A stretch of DNA of 7,122 nt from Microbacteriaceae bacterium (GCA_012719255.1 JAAYAS010000169.1:1-7122); one strand, 5' to 3'. Positions 1 to 6,533 are shown, counted from the first letter of the stretch. Translations and numbers: made by a program. The notes: generated from the sequence alone by a model not told the origin.

Positions 1-895
1 CCATGGCGCGGGTGATGGCCTGCTTGATCCACCAGGTCGCGTAGGTCGAGAACTTGAAGCCCTTGGTGTAGTCGAACTTCTCGACGGCGCGGATGAGGCC
101 GAGGTTGCCCTCCTGGATGAGGTCGAGGAACTGCATGCCGCGGCCGGTGTAGCGCTTCGCGAGCGATACGACGAGGCGGAGGTTCGCGCCGAGCAGGTGG
201 CTCTTCGCGCGGCGGCCGTCGCGCATGATCCACTTCAGCTCGCGGGTGAACTTCGCGGGCAGGTTCGGCTCGCGCAGGAGCTTGTCCTCGGCGTAGAGGC
301 CCGCCTCGATGCGCATCGCGAGGTCGACCTCCTCGGCGGCGTTGAGCAGCGGCACCTTGCCGATCTGCTTGAGGTAGTCCTTCACCGGGTCGGCGGTGGC
401 GCCGGTGATCGTCGCCGAGTAGACGGGCGCCTCGTCGTCGTCGTCCTTCGACGAGAGCACGAGGGCGCCGGCGGCCTTGACGGCCGACTCGGCCTTCACC
501 GCGTCCTCCTCGGGGTCGTCCGACTTGTCGTCGCGCTTGCCCATGTCGGCGTCGTCGGCCTCGGCCTCCTCCTCGACGCCGGCCGACTCCTCGAGGTCGC
601 GCTCGTCGACCTCGTGGTCCTCGTCGAGGTCGATGCCCTCGAGGTCGTCGACGTCGTCGGCGTCCTTCTTCTTCGCCGCGGTCTTGCGGGCGGCCGTCTT
701 CTTCGCCGGCGCGCGCTTCGCGGGGGCCTTCTTCGCGGGCGCGGCGGCACCGCCGCCCTCGCCCGCGGCGACGATCGCGTCGACGAGCTCGGCCTTGCGC
801 AGGCCCGAGGTGCCCGTGAGCGCGAGCTCGCGCGCCAGGGCGCGCAGCTCGACCACCTTCATCGCGTCGAGCTCGGCCTTCGTCTTCACTGCCAT
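1..895 (-). CDS. sigA: RNA polymerase principal sigma factor SigA/RpoD, 5' part (3' end beyond the left edge)
   Basis: This is the housekeeping sigma-70 factor, which binds core RNA polymerase and recognises -10/-35 promoters; 298 residues are visible. Region 1.2 begins near residue 168 (ADPVKDYLKQIGKVPLLNAA). Region 2 follows at 231-298: core-binding NLRLVVSLAKRYTGRG and DLIQEGNLGLIRAVEKFDY, then the region 2.3/2.4 melting and -10 recognition segment KFSTYATWWIKQAITRAM, cut by the edge. These motifs are near-identical to actinobacterial SigA. The N-terminal 160 residues are divergent: a Rho N-terminal-like segment (about 8-43), a basic Ala/Pro/Lys stretch (54-77) and an acidic stretch (78-155). 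The ATG at 895 is chosen because AGGGGGG lies 9 nt upstream and no plausible start lies nearer region 1.2. It lies downstream of the MFS gene on the same strand but probably has its own promoter. The gene identity is secure; regions 3 and 4 cannot be seen. Confidence 0.96.
   Translation of the reverse strand, partial: MAVKTKAELDAMKVVELRALARELALTGTSGLRKAELVDAIVAAGEGGGAAAPAKKAPAKRAPAKKTAARKTAAKKKDADDVDDLEGIDLDEDHEVDERDLEESAGVEEEAEADDADMGKRDDKSDDPEEDAVKAESAVKAAGALVLSSKDDDDEAPVYSATITGATADPVKDYLKQIGKVPLLNAAEEVDLAMRIEAGLYAEDKLLREPNLPAKFTRELKWIMRDGRRAKSHLLGANLRLVVSLAKRYTGRGMQFLDLIQEGNLGLIRAVEKFDYTKGFKFSTYATWWIKQAITRAM
431..736 (-). other. Low-complexity basic then acidic linker of SigA
   Basis: SigA residues 54-77 are Lys/Ala/Pro/Arg-rich (AKKAPAKRAPAKK followed by TAARKTAAKKK), and residues 78-155 are dominated by Asp and Glu. 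Together they form a disordered charged linker before region 1.2. Actinobacterial principal sigma factors often have long, poorly conserved N-terminal extensions of this composition, but the order here (Rho-like domain, basic stretch, acidic stretch) is specific to this protein. The acidic part could mimic DNA in the way region 1.1 does, which is inference. Confidence 0.75.
767..874 (-). other. Rho N-terminal-like (SAP-like) domain within SigA
   Basis: SigA residues 8-43 read as a helix-extended-helix unit: MKVVELRALA at 12-21, then TGTSGLRKAELVDAI at 27-41. The spacing and the 'ELRALA…GTSGxRKxxLxxAI' pattern closely match the N-terminal domain that opens actinobacterial transcription termination factor Rho. 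In Rho this small domain precedes the RNA-binding domain. Its presence on a sigma factor is seen directly in the reading frame. A nucleic-acid-binding role in SigA is inference. The match was judged by eye and not by a profile search. Confidence 0.7.
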
Positions 896-904
896 CGTGC
901 TGGA

Positions 905-911
905 CCCCCCT
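905..911 (-). promoter_or_regulatory. Ribosome binding site of sigA
   Basis: On the minus strand AGGGGGG ends 9 nt before the ATG at 895. It supports this start codon for sigA. Confidence 0.6.
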
Positions 912-944
912 GCAGAGTGCGGGCAAAACTGTGACCCATGTCAA

Positions 945-962
945 GTCCCGCGGCTGCGGGAC
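945..962 (-). other. Perfect 7-bp stem hairpin in the sigA leader
   Basis: GTCCCGC pairs perfectly with GCGGGAC around a 4-nt loop. No T-run follows on either strand. It lies between the MFS stop codon and sigA, and would be about 15-30 nt into the sigA leader if the TACTAT box at 982-987 is the promoter. It could be a weak terminator for the MFS transcript, a leader structure or an operator-like palindrome. The sequence does not decide between these. Confidence 0.4.
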
Positions 963-981
963 AGGATGGGTCGGACACTCG

Positions 982-987
982 ATAGTA
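982..987 (-). promoter_or_regulatory. Candidate -10 box of sigA
   Basis: TACTAT on the minus strand fits the actinobacterial TAnnnT -10 consensus and stands out in an otherwise GC-rich spacer. No TTGACA-like -35 box is found 16-18 bp upstream; the sequence there is GAATAA. The predicted start point near 975 gives a leader of about 80 nt for sigA. It supports sigA having its own promoter in addition to any readthrough from the MFS gene. Confidence 0.45.
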
Positions 988-1034
988 CAACGGCGGCACC
1001 TGGATTATTCCCGTCCGCGGGCCGCGCCGCCCGC

Positions 1035-2393
1035 TCAGCGCCGGCGGCGGATGCGCCGCATCACGGCCGTCCACAGCGGCGCGACGACGACGCCCTCCTC
1101 GGCCGCGTAGCGCGAGCGGGTGCGGCGCCGCTCGGCGAGCAGCCCGATGATGCCGAGGCCGGTGACGAGCGGGATCGCCCAGAGCGCGAAGCGGAACGCC
1201 TCCCAGGTCGGCGCGCCCCCGCCGGTGACGAGGTCGACGCCGATGCCGATGAGCAGGAACGTCGCCGAGCTCGCGGTGAAGCCGCCGATGTTCACGATGC
1301 CGGAGGCCGACCCGTAGCTCGCGGCGGGGTTGAAGGTGCGCGCGAAGTCGAAGCCGATGTTCGAGCCGGTGCCGCCCGCCCCGGTCACCACCAGGGTGAG
1401 CAGGAACCACCACAGCGGCGGCTGCCCCGGCCAGACGATGCAGGCGACCCAGCAGGCGGTCTGCAGCCCGGCGACGCCGATGACGAGGTTCGAGCGCCGC
1501 AGCGGCCAGCGGGCGGTGGCGAGGCCGATGAAGGGGCCGATCAGCATGCCGGCCACGACCGGCGCGACGACGAGCACCGCCGCGAGCCGCGGGTCGATGC
1601 CGAGGCCCTGCACCATGATGGGGAACCCCCACAGCAGCCCGAACACGGTGCCGGGGAACTGCGTCGAGAAGTGCGACCAGAAGCCGAGCCGGGTGCCCGG
1701 CCGCGCGAGCGCGGCGCCGAGCTTCGCGAACGCGCCGCCGATCGACACGGGCTCGCCGGCGAAGCGGCGCCACGGCGTGTCGCGCAGCCCGGCGACGCCG
1801 GCGACGATGACGATCGCCGACAGCGCGGCGGTCGAGAGGAACGCCGTCGTCCAGTCGGTGAGGCGCAGCAGCGTCGCGAACGGCACCGCCGAGAGGAACT
1901 GGCCGATCTGGCCGAGGTTGCCGAACCACTGCTGCATGATCGGCACCCGCCGCGGCGGGAACCACGCGGCGAGGATGCGCAGCCCCGACACGAACGTCGT
2001 CGCGTCGCCGGCGCCGACGAGCACGCGCCCGAGCACGGCGACCTCGAGGCTCGGGGCGAGCGCGACGACGGTCTGCCCGACCGCCATGCCGATCGCGCCG
2101 GCGAGGATGAGCCGGGTCGCGCCGAAGCGGTCGAGGAGCATGCCGACCGGCACCTGCATCGCCGCGTAGACGGCGAGCTGCATGACGCCGAGGGTCGACA
2201 GCGCGGTGGCGCTCGCGGCGAAGCGGTCGGCGGCGTCGACGCCGGCCACGCCGAGCGACGAGCGCTGGGTCACCGCGATCATGTAGGCGAGCACCGCGAG
2301 CCCGAACACGAGGCTCGGCAGGCCGCGCGACACGAGCCGCAGCGCCTGCGTCGTCGGCGGACCGCCGTCGAACGGCGGCGCGCCCGAGCTCAT
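1035..2393 (-). CDS. Major facilitator superfamily (MFS) transporter, substrate unknown
   Basis: A 452-residue inner-membrane carrier of normal MFS length. Hydrophobic segments spaced as expected for 12 helices run from about residue 26 to 420. The signature loop between helices 2 and 3 is seen at 84-95 (GMLLDRFGATRL), and a RVLVGAGDA motif at 123-131 matches the helix 4 signature. Charged loops around 203-233 fit the central cytoplasmic loop. The C-terminal tail (421-452) is strongly basic. QRSSLGVAG after helix 1 resembles actinobacterial carriers often labelled sugar-phosphate or nitrate/nitrite permease-like, but no substrate-defining residue can be assigned. Its ATG overlaps the PAC2 stop codon (ATGA), and GAGGA lies only 3 nt upstream, so translation is probably coupled to PAC2. 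The same frame stays open upstream to about 3263, but that extension is an Arg/Pro-rich shadow of the PAC2 gene. Confidence 0.88.
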   Translation of the reverse strand: MSSGAPPFDGGPPTTQALRLVSRGLPSLVFGLAVLAYMIAVTQRSSLGVAGVDAADRFAASATALSTLGVMQLAVYAAMQVPVGMLLDRFGATRLILAGAIGMAVGQTVVALAPSLEVAVLGRVLVGAGDATTFVSGLRILAAWFPPRRVPIMQQWFGNLGQIGQFLSAVPFATLLRLTDWTTAFLSTAALSAIVIVAGVAGLRDTPWRRFAGEPVSIGGAFAKLGAALARPGTRLGFWSHFSTQFPGTVFGLLWGFPIMVQGLGIDPRLAAVLVVAPVVAGMLIGPFIGLATARWPLRRSNLVIGVAGLQTACWVACIVWPGQPPLWWFLLTLVVTGAGGTGSNIGFDFARTFNPAASYGSASGIVNIGGFTASSATFLLIGIGVDLVTGGGAPTWEAFRFALWAIPLVTGLGIIGLLAERRRTRSRYAAEEGVVVAPLWTAVMRRIRRRR

Positions 2394-3301
2394 TTGTCCT
2401 CGTCGGCGCGCGACTTCAGGAACCGCGCGAGCTCGGCGGCGATGTCGTCGCCGCTCGGCATCTCGCCGTCGGCGTCGGCGAAGGGGTTCTCCTGCGGCGT
2501 GTCGCGCACGAAGCCGTCGTACTGCGTCTCGAGCACGCCGATGAGCCGCTGCACCTCCTCCTGCTCGGCGACCGAGGCGTCGAACTCGACGCGGAACTCG
2601 CGGTCGCGCTCGCGCACCGCCTCGGTGGCGAACAGCAGGCCGGTGGCGGTGCCGAGGGCCTCGAGGAGGCGCAGCGCAGTGGCCGGCACCGCGCCGTCGC
2701 TGAGGTAATGGGGCGAGAGCACGACGAGGTCGGCGACCGGCTCGTCGGCCCGGGTGAGCTCGTGCTCGAGCAGGTGCAGCGCGTGCGCGGGGGCCTCGAC
2801 GTTCGCCCGCCACACCGACAGCTGGCTCGACAGCTCGTCGCGGTTGCCGGTGACGGCGAGCCGGATCGGCCGGGTGTGCGGCACCGGCATCGGCACGGCG
2901 TGCGCCCAGGTGACGCTCGTCACGCCGAAGTGCGCGTGCATCCGCAGCACCGCCTCGGTGAACCCCTCCCAGCGGAAGTCGGGTTCGAAGCCCGACAGCA
3001 GCAGGAACGGCTGGCCTACCGAGTCGCGCATGAGCCGGAGGTCGAGGCGCGGGCGGCGGTACTCGGCGATGCCGTAGCCCTCGACGCGGATGACCGGGCG
3101 GCGGGCCCGGTAGTCGAGGAGGAGATCGTGGTCGAAGGTCGCGACCGGCTCGCCCGGGTCGGCCTCGATGAGCGCCTCGACGGTCTGCGCGACGGTGGCG
3201 CCGGCGTCGCGGTAGCCGGTGAGTAGCGCGATGAGCGGCAGACCCCGGGGCACGCTCGACCACGCCTCCTCGGGCGTGAACAGCGGCGCGCGGTCGATCA
3301 T
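2390..3301 (-). CDS. PAC2 (proteasome assembly chaperone 2) family protein
   Basis: This 303-residue soluble protein is of the actinobacterial PAC2 family, related to eukaryotic proteasome assembly chaperones and archaeal PAC2-like proteins. Family-like segments are TGYRDAGAT (28-36), a DYRARRP stretch (63-69), SGFEPDFRWEGF (103-114), PVPHTRP (139-145) and SPHYLSDGAVP (196-206). The C-terminus is acidic (ENPFADADGEMPSGDD), followed by a short amphipathic helix. There is no C-terminal HbYX motif (it ends EDK), so docking on a 20S proteasome in the PbaA manner is not supported. The function of these bacterial homologues is unclear, and many Microbacteriaceae lack a proteasome. The ATG at 3301 is preferred over 3310 because a TACGAT -10 box overlaps 3310 and ends 7 nt before 3301; no Shine-Dalgarno sequence precedes either. 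It is divergent from pepA and is the first gene of a two-gene unit with the MFS transporter. Confidence 0.88.
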   Translation of the reverse strand: MIDRAPLFTPEEAWSSVPRGLPLIALLTGYRDAGATVAQTVEALIEADPGEPVATFDHDLLLDYRARRPVIRVEGYGIAEYRRPRLDLRLMRDSVGQPFLLLSGFEPDFRWEGFTEAVLRMHAHFGVTSVTWAHAVPMPVPHTRPIRLAVTGNRDELSSQLSVWRANVEAPAHALHLLEHELTRADEPVADLVVLSPHYLSDGAVPATALRLLEALGTATGLLFATEAVRERDREFRVEFDASVAEQEEVQRLIGVLETQYDGFVRDTPQENPFADADGEMPSGDDIAAELARFLKSRADEDK

Positions 3302-3308
3302 GGCGCTC

Positions 3309-3314
3309 ATCGTA
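3309..3314 (-). promoter_or_regulatory. Candidate -10 box for a leaderless PAC2 transcript
   Basis: TACGAT on the minus strand matches TAnnnT and is followed by 7 nt and then the ATG at 3301. Transcription would therefore begin at or next to the start codon. No -35-like hexamer is seen, which is usual in such genomes. The box overlaps the alternative ATG at 3310, which argues against that start. Confidence 0.5.
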
Positions 3315-3414
3315 CGCGGCGGCGCCGCCGAACTCGCGCGGGTTCGCCGAGGGCGTTCGCCGCCGGGGCCGGCGCGGATGCGCGGGCCTGCGGCGGCGTC
3401 CAGCCGCGCCTGAC

Positions 3415-3420
3415 TAGGGT
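3415..3420 (+). promoter_or_regulatory. Candidate -10 box for a leaderless pepA transcript
   Basis: TAGGGT matches TAnnnT and is followed by 8 nt and then the pepA ATG at 3429. The only purine-rich element, GGGAG at 3422-3426, ends 2 nt before the ATG, too close for a normal Shine-Dalgarno sequence. A transcript starting at or within 2 nt of the ATG is therefore the better reading. Confidence 0.5.
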
Positions 3421-3428
3421 CGGGAGCC

Positions 3429-4916
3429 ATGCAGATCCCCGAACTCCAGCTCATCGCCGCGGCCGCCGACGCCGACGGCGCCCTCCTCCTGCCCGTGCTC
3501 GCCGGCGACGAGCCGGCGCTGCTCGCCGCCGACGACTACGGCCTCACCGCCGAGCGGCTCCGCCGCCTCGACGCGACCGGCAAGGCCGGCCGCGCGACCC
3601 GCGTGCTCGTCGGCGACGGCGACGAGGAGCGCACCGCGCTGCTCATCGGCGTCGGCGACGAGCGCGACGCCGAGTCGCTGCGCCGCGCCGGCGGCGTCGC
3701 CGCCCGCGCCCTCGGCGCCGACACCGCGGCCGTGCTCGACCTCGGCGCCGCCGCCGCCGAGGAGCTCGAGGCGTTCGCCACCGGCTTCGCGCTCGGCGCC
3801 CACAAGCTCGACCGCTACGTCACGAACGACTCGGAGGACGACGACGAGCCCGCCGGCGAGCGCGCGCTCTCGCTCATCGGCGAGGGCGACGAGGCCGCGG
3901 CCGCGGTCGAGCGCGCCGGCGTCCTCGCCGAGGCGGTCTGCCTCGCGCGCGATCTCGCGAACACCCCGTCGAACGACCTCGTGCCCGAGGACTTCGCCCA
4001 GATCGCCGTCGAGCGCGCCGAGGCGCTCGGCATCGAGGTCGAGGTGTGGGACGAGCCCCGGCTCGCCGACGAGGGCTGCGGCGGGCTCATCGGCGTCGGC
4101 CAGGGCTCGGCGAACCCGCCGCGGCTCGTGCGCCTGAGCTGGTCGCCCGCCGAGGCCGCCGACGCGCCGCACGTCGCGCTCGTCGGCAAGGGCATCACCT
4201 TCGACACCGGCGGCCTCTCGCTGAAGCCGCCGGCGAGCATGGTCGGCATGAAGTTCGACATGTCTGGCGCCGCCTCGGTGCTCGCGTCGATCACCGCGAT
4301 CGCCCGGCTCGGGATTCCGGTGCGCGTGTCGGGCTGGCTCTGCCTCGCCGAGAACATGCCGTCGGCGCACTCGATCAAGCCCGACGACGTGCTGCGGATG
4401 CGCGGCGGCACGACCGTCGAGGTGACGAACACCGACGCCGAGGGCCGGCTCGTGCTCGCCGACGGCCTCGTGCTCGCCTCCGAGGCGAAGCCCGACGTCA
4501 TCATCGACATCGCCACGCTCACCGGCGCCGCGATCATCGCGCTCGGCAACCGCACCACCGGCGTGATGGGCAACGAGGAGACCTGGCGCGAGCGGGTGCT
4601 CGCCGCCGCCGGGACCACCGGCGAGGCGATGTGGTCGATGCCGATCCCCGAGGAGATCGCCGACCGGCTCGACTCGAACGTCGCCGACCTCGTGAACGCG
4701 AAGCCCGGCGATCGCGCCGCCGGCATGCTCTTCGCCGCGGCCTTCCTCGAGCGCTTCGTCGGCGACGACGACCGCGGCGAGCCGATCCCGTGGGTGCACC
4801 TCGACATCGCCGGGCCCGCCGACAACGGCGGCGGCGCCCACGGCTACACGCCGAAGGGCGCGACCGGCGTGCCGGTGCGGACCCTCGTCGAGACGGTCGC
4901 GGCGCTCGCCCGCTGA
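3429..4916 (+). CDS. pepA: Leucyl aminopeptidase, peptidase family M17
   Basis: A cytosolic two-metal aminopeptidase of 495 residues, the usual length, that removes N-terminal residues (Leu and others) from peptides. The N-terminal alpha/beta domain (about 1-150) is divergent and Ala/Asp-rich. The C-terminal catalytic domain carries the family signature NTDAEGRL at 334-341. By correspondence with E. coli PepA, the metal ligands are K254 and D259 (GKGITFDTGG), D277 (MKFDMSGAA), D336 and E338, and the catalytic residues are K266 and R340; all are present. Hexamer formation is expected from the family. The ATG at 3429 follows a TAGGGT box by 8 nt, suggesting leaderless expression. It is divergent from the PAC2 gene and upstream of lpdA and the E2 gene, an order also found in Streptomyces. 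A strong hairpin after the stop suggests that its transcript usually ends before lpdA. Confidence 0.97.
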   Translation: MQIPELQLIAAAADADGALLLPVLAGDEPALLAADDYGLTAERLRRLDATGKAGRATRVLVGDGDEERTALLIGVGDERDAESLRRAGGVAARALGADTAAVLDLGAAAAEELEAFATGFALGAHKLDRYVTNDSEDDDEPAGERALSLIGEGDEAAAAVERAGVLAEAVCLARDLANTPSNDLVPEDFAQIAVERAEALGIEVEVWDEPRLADEGCGGLIGVGQGSANPPRLVRLSWSPAEAADAPHVALVGKGITFDTGGLSLKPPASMVGMKFDMSGAASVLASITAIARLGIPVRVSGWLCLAENMPSAHSIKPDDVLRMRGGTTVEVTNTDAEGRLVLADGLVLASEAKPDVIIDIATLTGAAIIALGNRTTGVMGNEETWRERVLAAAGTTGEAMWSMPIPEEIADRLDSNVADLVNAKPGDRAAGMLFAAAFLERFVGDDDRGEPIPWVHLDIAGPADNGGGAHGYTPKGATGVPVRTLVETVAALAR

Positions 4917-4935
4917 GCCGACCGCGACGCGCGCC

Positions 4936-4970
4936 CGAGGGGCGTCGGCGCCCGGCGCCGGCGCCCCTCG
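4936..4970 (+). terminator. Strong hairpin after pepA, terminator-like without a T-tract
   Basis: Bases 4936-4950 pair with 4956-4970 in a 15-bp stem (14 Watson-Crick pairs and one U-G pair when read on the plus strand) around a CCCGG loop. The outer nine pairs, CGAGGGGCG with CGCCCCTCG, are perfect. It begins 20 nt after the pepA stop codon. The wobble pair would be an A·C mismatch on the other strand, so the structure is better on the pepA transcript. No T-run follows, so a classical intrinsic terminator is not proven; an mRNA 3' stabiliser is the alternative. Confidence 0.6.
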
Positions 4971-5011
4971 CCGTCTGAGCGAAAGCGCCGATTCGCGCGA
5001 TCGCCGAGGTG

Positions 5012-5017
5012 TAGGCT
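5012..5017 (+). promoter_or_regulatory. Candidate -10 box of the lpdA-E2 operon
   Basis: TAGGCT matches TAnnnT and lies after the pepA hairpin. The predicted start near 5024 would give lpdA a leader of about 100 nt. A 10-bp palindrome, CGAGGCCTCG (5022-5031), sits over the predicted start point. No recognisable -35 hexamer is present. Support is moderate because such boxes also occur by chance. Confidence 0.4.
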
Positions 5018-5105
5018 TGCGCGAGGCCTCGACCGTCCCGGAGTCGCGGTGCCCGATCGGGTCCGCGGCCGCCGGGCGGGTCGCAAGAGTTCCAGACCAC
5101 AGATC

Positions 5106-5113
5106 AAAGGGAG
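5106..5113 (+). promoter_or_regulatory. Ribosome binding site fixing the lpdA GTG start
   Basis: AAAGGGAG ends 8 nt before the GTG at 5122. It decides the start, because the reading frame stays open upstream as far as 5017 and could otherwise be extended by 35 residues with no homology to the family. Confidence 0.8.
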
Positions 5114-5121
5114 CTGTCCGG

Positions 5122-6495
5122 GTGTCAGACCACAACTACGACATCGTCGTCCTGGGCGGAGGCAGCGCCGGCTACGCCGCCGCGATCCGCGCCATGCAGC
5201 TGGGCCTCACGGCCGTCGTCATCGAGAAGGACAAGCTCGGGGGCACCTGCCTCCACCGCGGCTGCGTCCCCACGAAGGCGATGCTGCACGCCGCCGAAGT
5301 CGCCGAGGCCGTGGAGGACGGCGCCCGCGTGGGCGTCAACCTCGCGCTCGAGGGCGTCGACGGCGCGAAGATCGCCGAGTTCCGCGACGGCATCGTCGCC
5401 GGCAAGTTCAAGGGCCTGCAGGGCCTGCTCAAGGCGAAGAAGATCGACGTCGTCGCCGGCGAGGGCAAGCTCGTCGACGCCACGACCGTCGAGGTCGACG
5501 GCGAGCGCTACGTCGGCAAGCACATCGTGCTCGCCACCGGTTCGTACTCGCGCTCGATCCCGGGTCTCGAGATCACCGGCAACGTCATCACCTCCGACCA
5601 GGCGCTGCTCATGGACTGGGTGCCCGAGCGCGCGGTCGTGCTCGGCGGCGGCGTCATCGGCCTCGAGTTCGCGAGCCTGTGGCGCTCGCTCGGCGCCGAG
5701 GTGACCGTCATCGAGGGCCTGCCGAACCTCGCGCCCGCCGAGGACGCGGCGATCTCGAAGCAGCTCGAGCGCGCCTACAAGAAGCGCGGCATCGCGTTCC
5801 AGACCTCGACGAAGTTCGAGTCGGTGACGCAGGACGAGTACGGCGTGCACGTGACGACCGACAAGGGCGAGACCATCGACGGCGACGTGCTCCTCGTCGC
5901 GATCGGCCGCGGGCCGGTCACGCAGGGCATCGGCCTCGAGGAGGCCGGCGTCGAGCTCGACCGCGGCTTCGTCACCGTCGACGAGCACCTCCAGACCTCG
6001 CTGAAGGGCGTGTACGCGATCGGCGACATCGTCCCCGGCCTGCAGCTCGCGCACCGCAGCTACGCGCACGGCATCTTCGTGGCCGAGCACCTCGCCGGCC
6101 TCGAGCCCGTGCTCGTCGCCGACGTCAACGTGCCGAAGGTCACCTACACCGAGCCGCAGATCGCCTCCATCGGCCTCACCGAGGAGAAGGCGAAGGAGCA
6201 GCACGGCGCCGACGCGATCAAGTCGTACGAGTACAACCTCGCCGGCAACGCGAAGAGCTCGATCCTCGGCACCGCCGGCTTCGCGAAGGTCGTGCGCCTC
6301 GTCGACGGCCCCGTCGTCGGCATCCACATGATCGGCGCCCGCGTGGGCGAGCTCATCGGCGAGGCCCAGCTCATCGTGAACTGGGACGCCTACCCCGAGG
6401 ACGTCGCGCCCCTCATCCACGCCCACCCCACGCAGAACGAGGTGCTCGGCGAGGCCATGATGGCCATCGCCGGCCGCCCGCTGCACGGCATCTGA
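5122..6495 (+). CDS. lpdA: Dihydrolipoamide dehydrogenase (E3)
   Basis: A 457-residue FAD flavoenzyme that reoxidises the dihydrolipoyl groups of 2-oxoacid dehydrogenase E2 subunits with NAD+. Seen in order: FAD-binding GGGSAG (12-17) after a beta strand; the redox disulfide in GGTCLHRGCVPTK (C43 and C48); an ATG motif (138-140); the NAD-binding GGGVIG (175-180), with E198 ending the next strand, as expected for NAD rather than NADP; the second FAD contact YAIGD (298-302); and the dimer-interface active-site pair H435 and E440 in HAHPTQNE. Length and motifs are complete. The start is GTG at 5122 because the Shine-Dalgarno sequence sits 8 nt upstream and the protein then opens directly into the FAD fold (MSDHNYDIVVLGGG). 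It is the first gene of an operon with the E2 gene 38 bp downstream. In mycobacteria the same E3 also serves a DlaT/AhpD/AhpC antioxidant system; whether it does so here is unknown. Confidence 0.98.
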   Translation: MSDHNYDIVVLGGGSAGYAAAIRAMQLGLTAVVIEKDKLGGTCLHRGCVPTKAMLHAAEVAEAVEDGARVGVNLALEGVDGAKIAEFRDGIVAGKFKGLQGLLKAKKIDVVAGEGKLVDATTVEVDGERYVGKHIVLATGSYSRSIPGLEITGNVITSDQALLMDWVPERAVVLGGGVIGLEFASLWRSLGAEVTVIEGLPNLAPAEDAAISKQLERAYKKRGIAFQTSTKFESVTQDEYGVHVTTDKGETIDGDVLLVAIGRGPVTQGIGLEEAGVELDRGFVTVDEHLQTSLKGVYAIGDIVPGLQLAHRSYAHGIFVAEHLAGLEPVLVADVNVPKVTYTEPQIASIGLTEEKAKEQHGADAIKSYEYNLAGNAKSSILGTAGFAKVVRLVDGPVVGIHMIGARVGELIGEAQLIVNWDAYPEDVAPLIHAHPTQNEVLGEAMMAIAGRPLHGI

Positions 6496-6519
6496 TCGCC
6501 GAGAACGTCACGCGAAGCT

Positions 6520-6524
6520 AGGAG
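6520..6524 (+). promoter_or_regulatory. Ribosome binding site of the E2 gene
   Basis: AGGAG ends 9 nt before the ATG at 6534. It is the clearest Shine-Dalgarno sequence in the window and fits strong, independent initiation on an lpdA-E2 transcript. Confidence 0.75.
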
Positions 6525-6533
6525 AACACGAAC

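Noticed and set aside
197..934. A plus-strand frame opposite sigA
   Set aside because: It is antisense to conserved sigA codons, and its Leu/Val/Arg-rich composition is a shadow of the sigma factor's acidic region.
988..1012. An ECF sigma (SigR/SigH-type) promoter, GGAAT … GTT, upstream of sigA
   Set aside because: Both half-motifs occur, but only 15 nt separate them instead of about 18, so the match is probably chance.
477..2708. A long plus-strand open frame of 743 codons
   Set aside because: It lies antisense to sigA, the MFS gene and PAC2, has Ser/Arg/Asp low-complexity composition and no recognisable domain. Such frames arise from the high GC content.
1035..3263. A single 742-residue minus-strand protein joining the MFS transporter to an upstream extension
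   Set aside because: The first 290 or so residues are an Arg/Pro/Ala-rich out-of-frame reading of the PAC2 gene. The MFS fold begins at the ATG at 2393, which overlaps the PAC2 stop.
3317..3330. A 14-bp palindrome CGGCGGCGCCGCCG before the PAC2 gene
   Set aside because: It is a simple alternation of C and G triplets expected often at this base composition, with no second copy or other support.
5017..5121. A 35-residue N-terminal extension of the dihydrolipoamide dehydrogenase
   Set aside because: A strong Shine-Dalgarno sequence precedes the GTG at 5122, the extension has no family homology, and it begins in the likely promoter.
3414..5135. A 573-codon minus-strand frame opposite pepA
   Set aside because: It mirrors the complete, motif-bearing pepA gene and shows only Gly/Ala/Arg/Asp/Glu low-complexity sequence.
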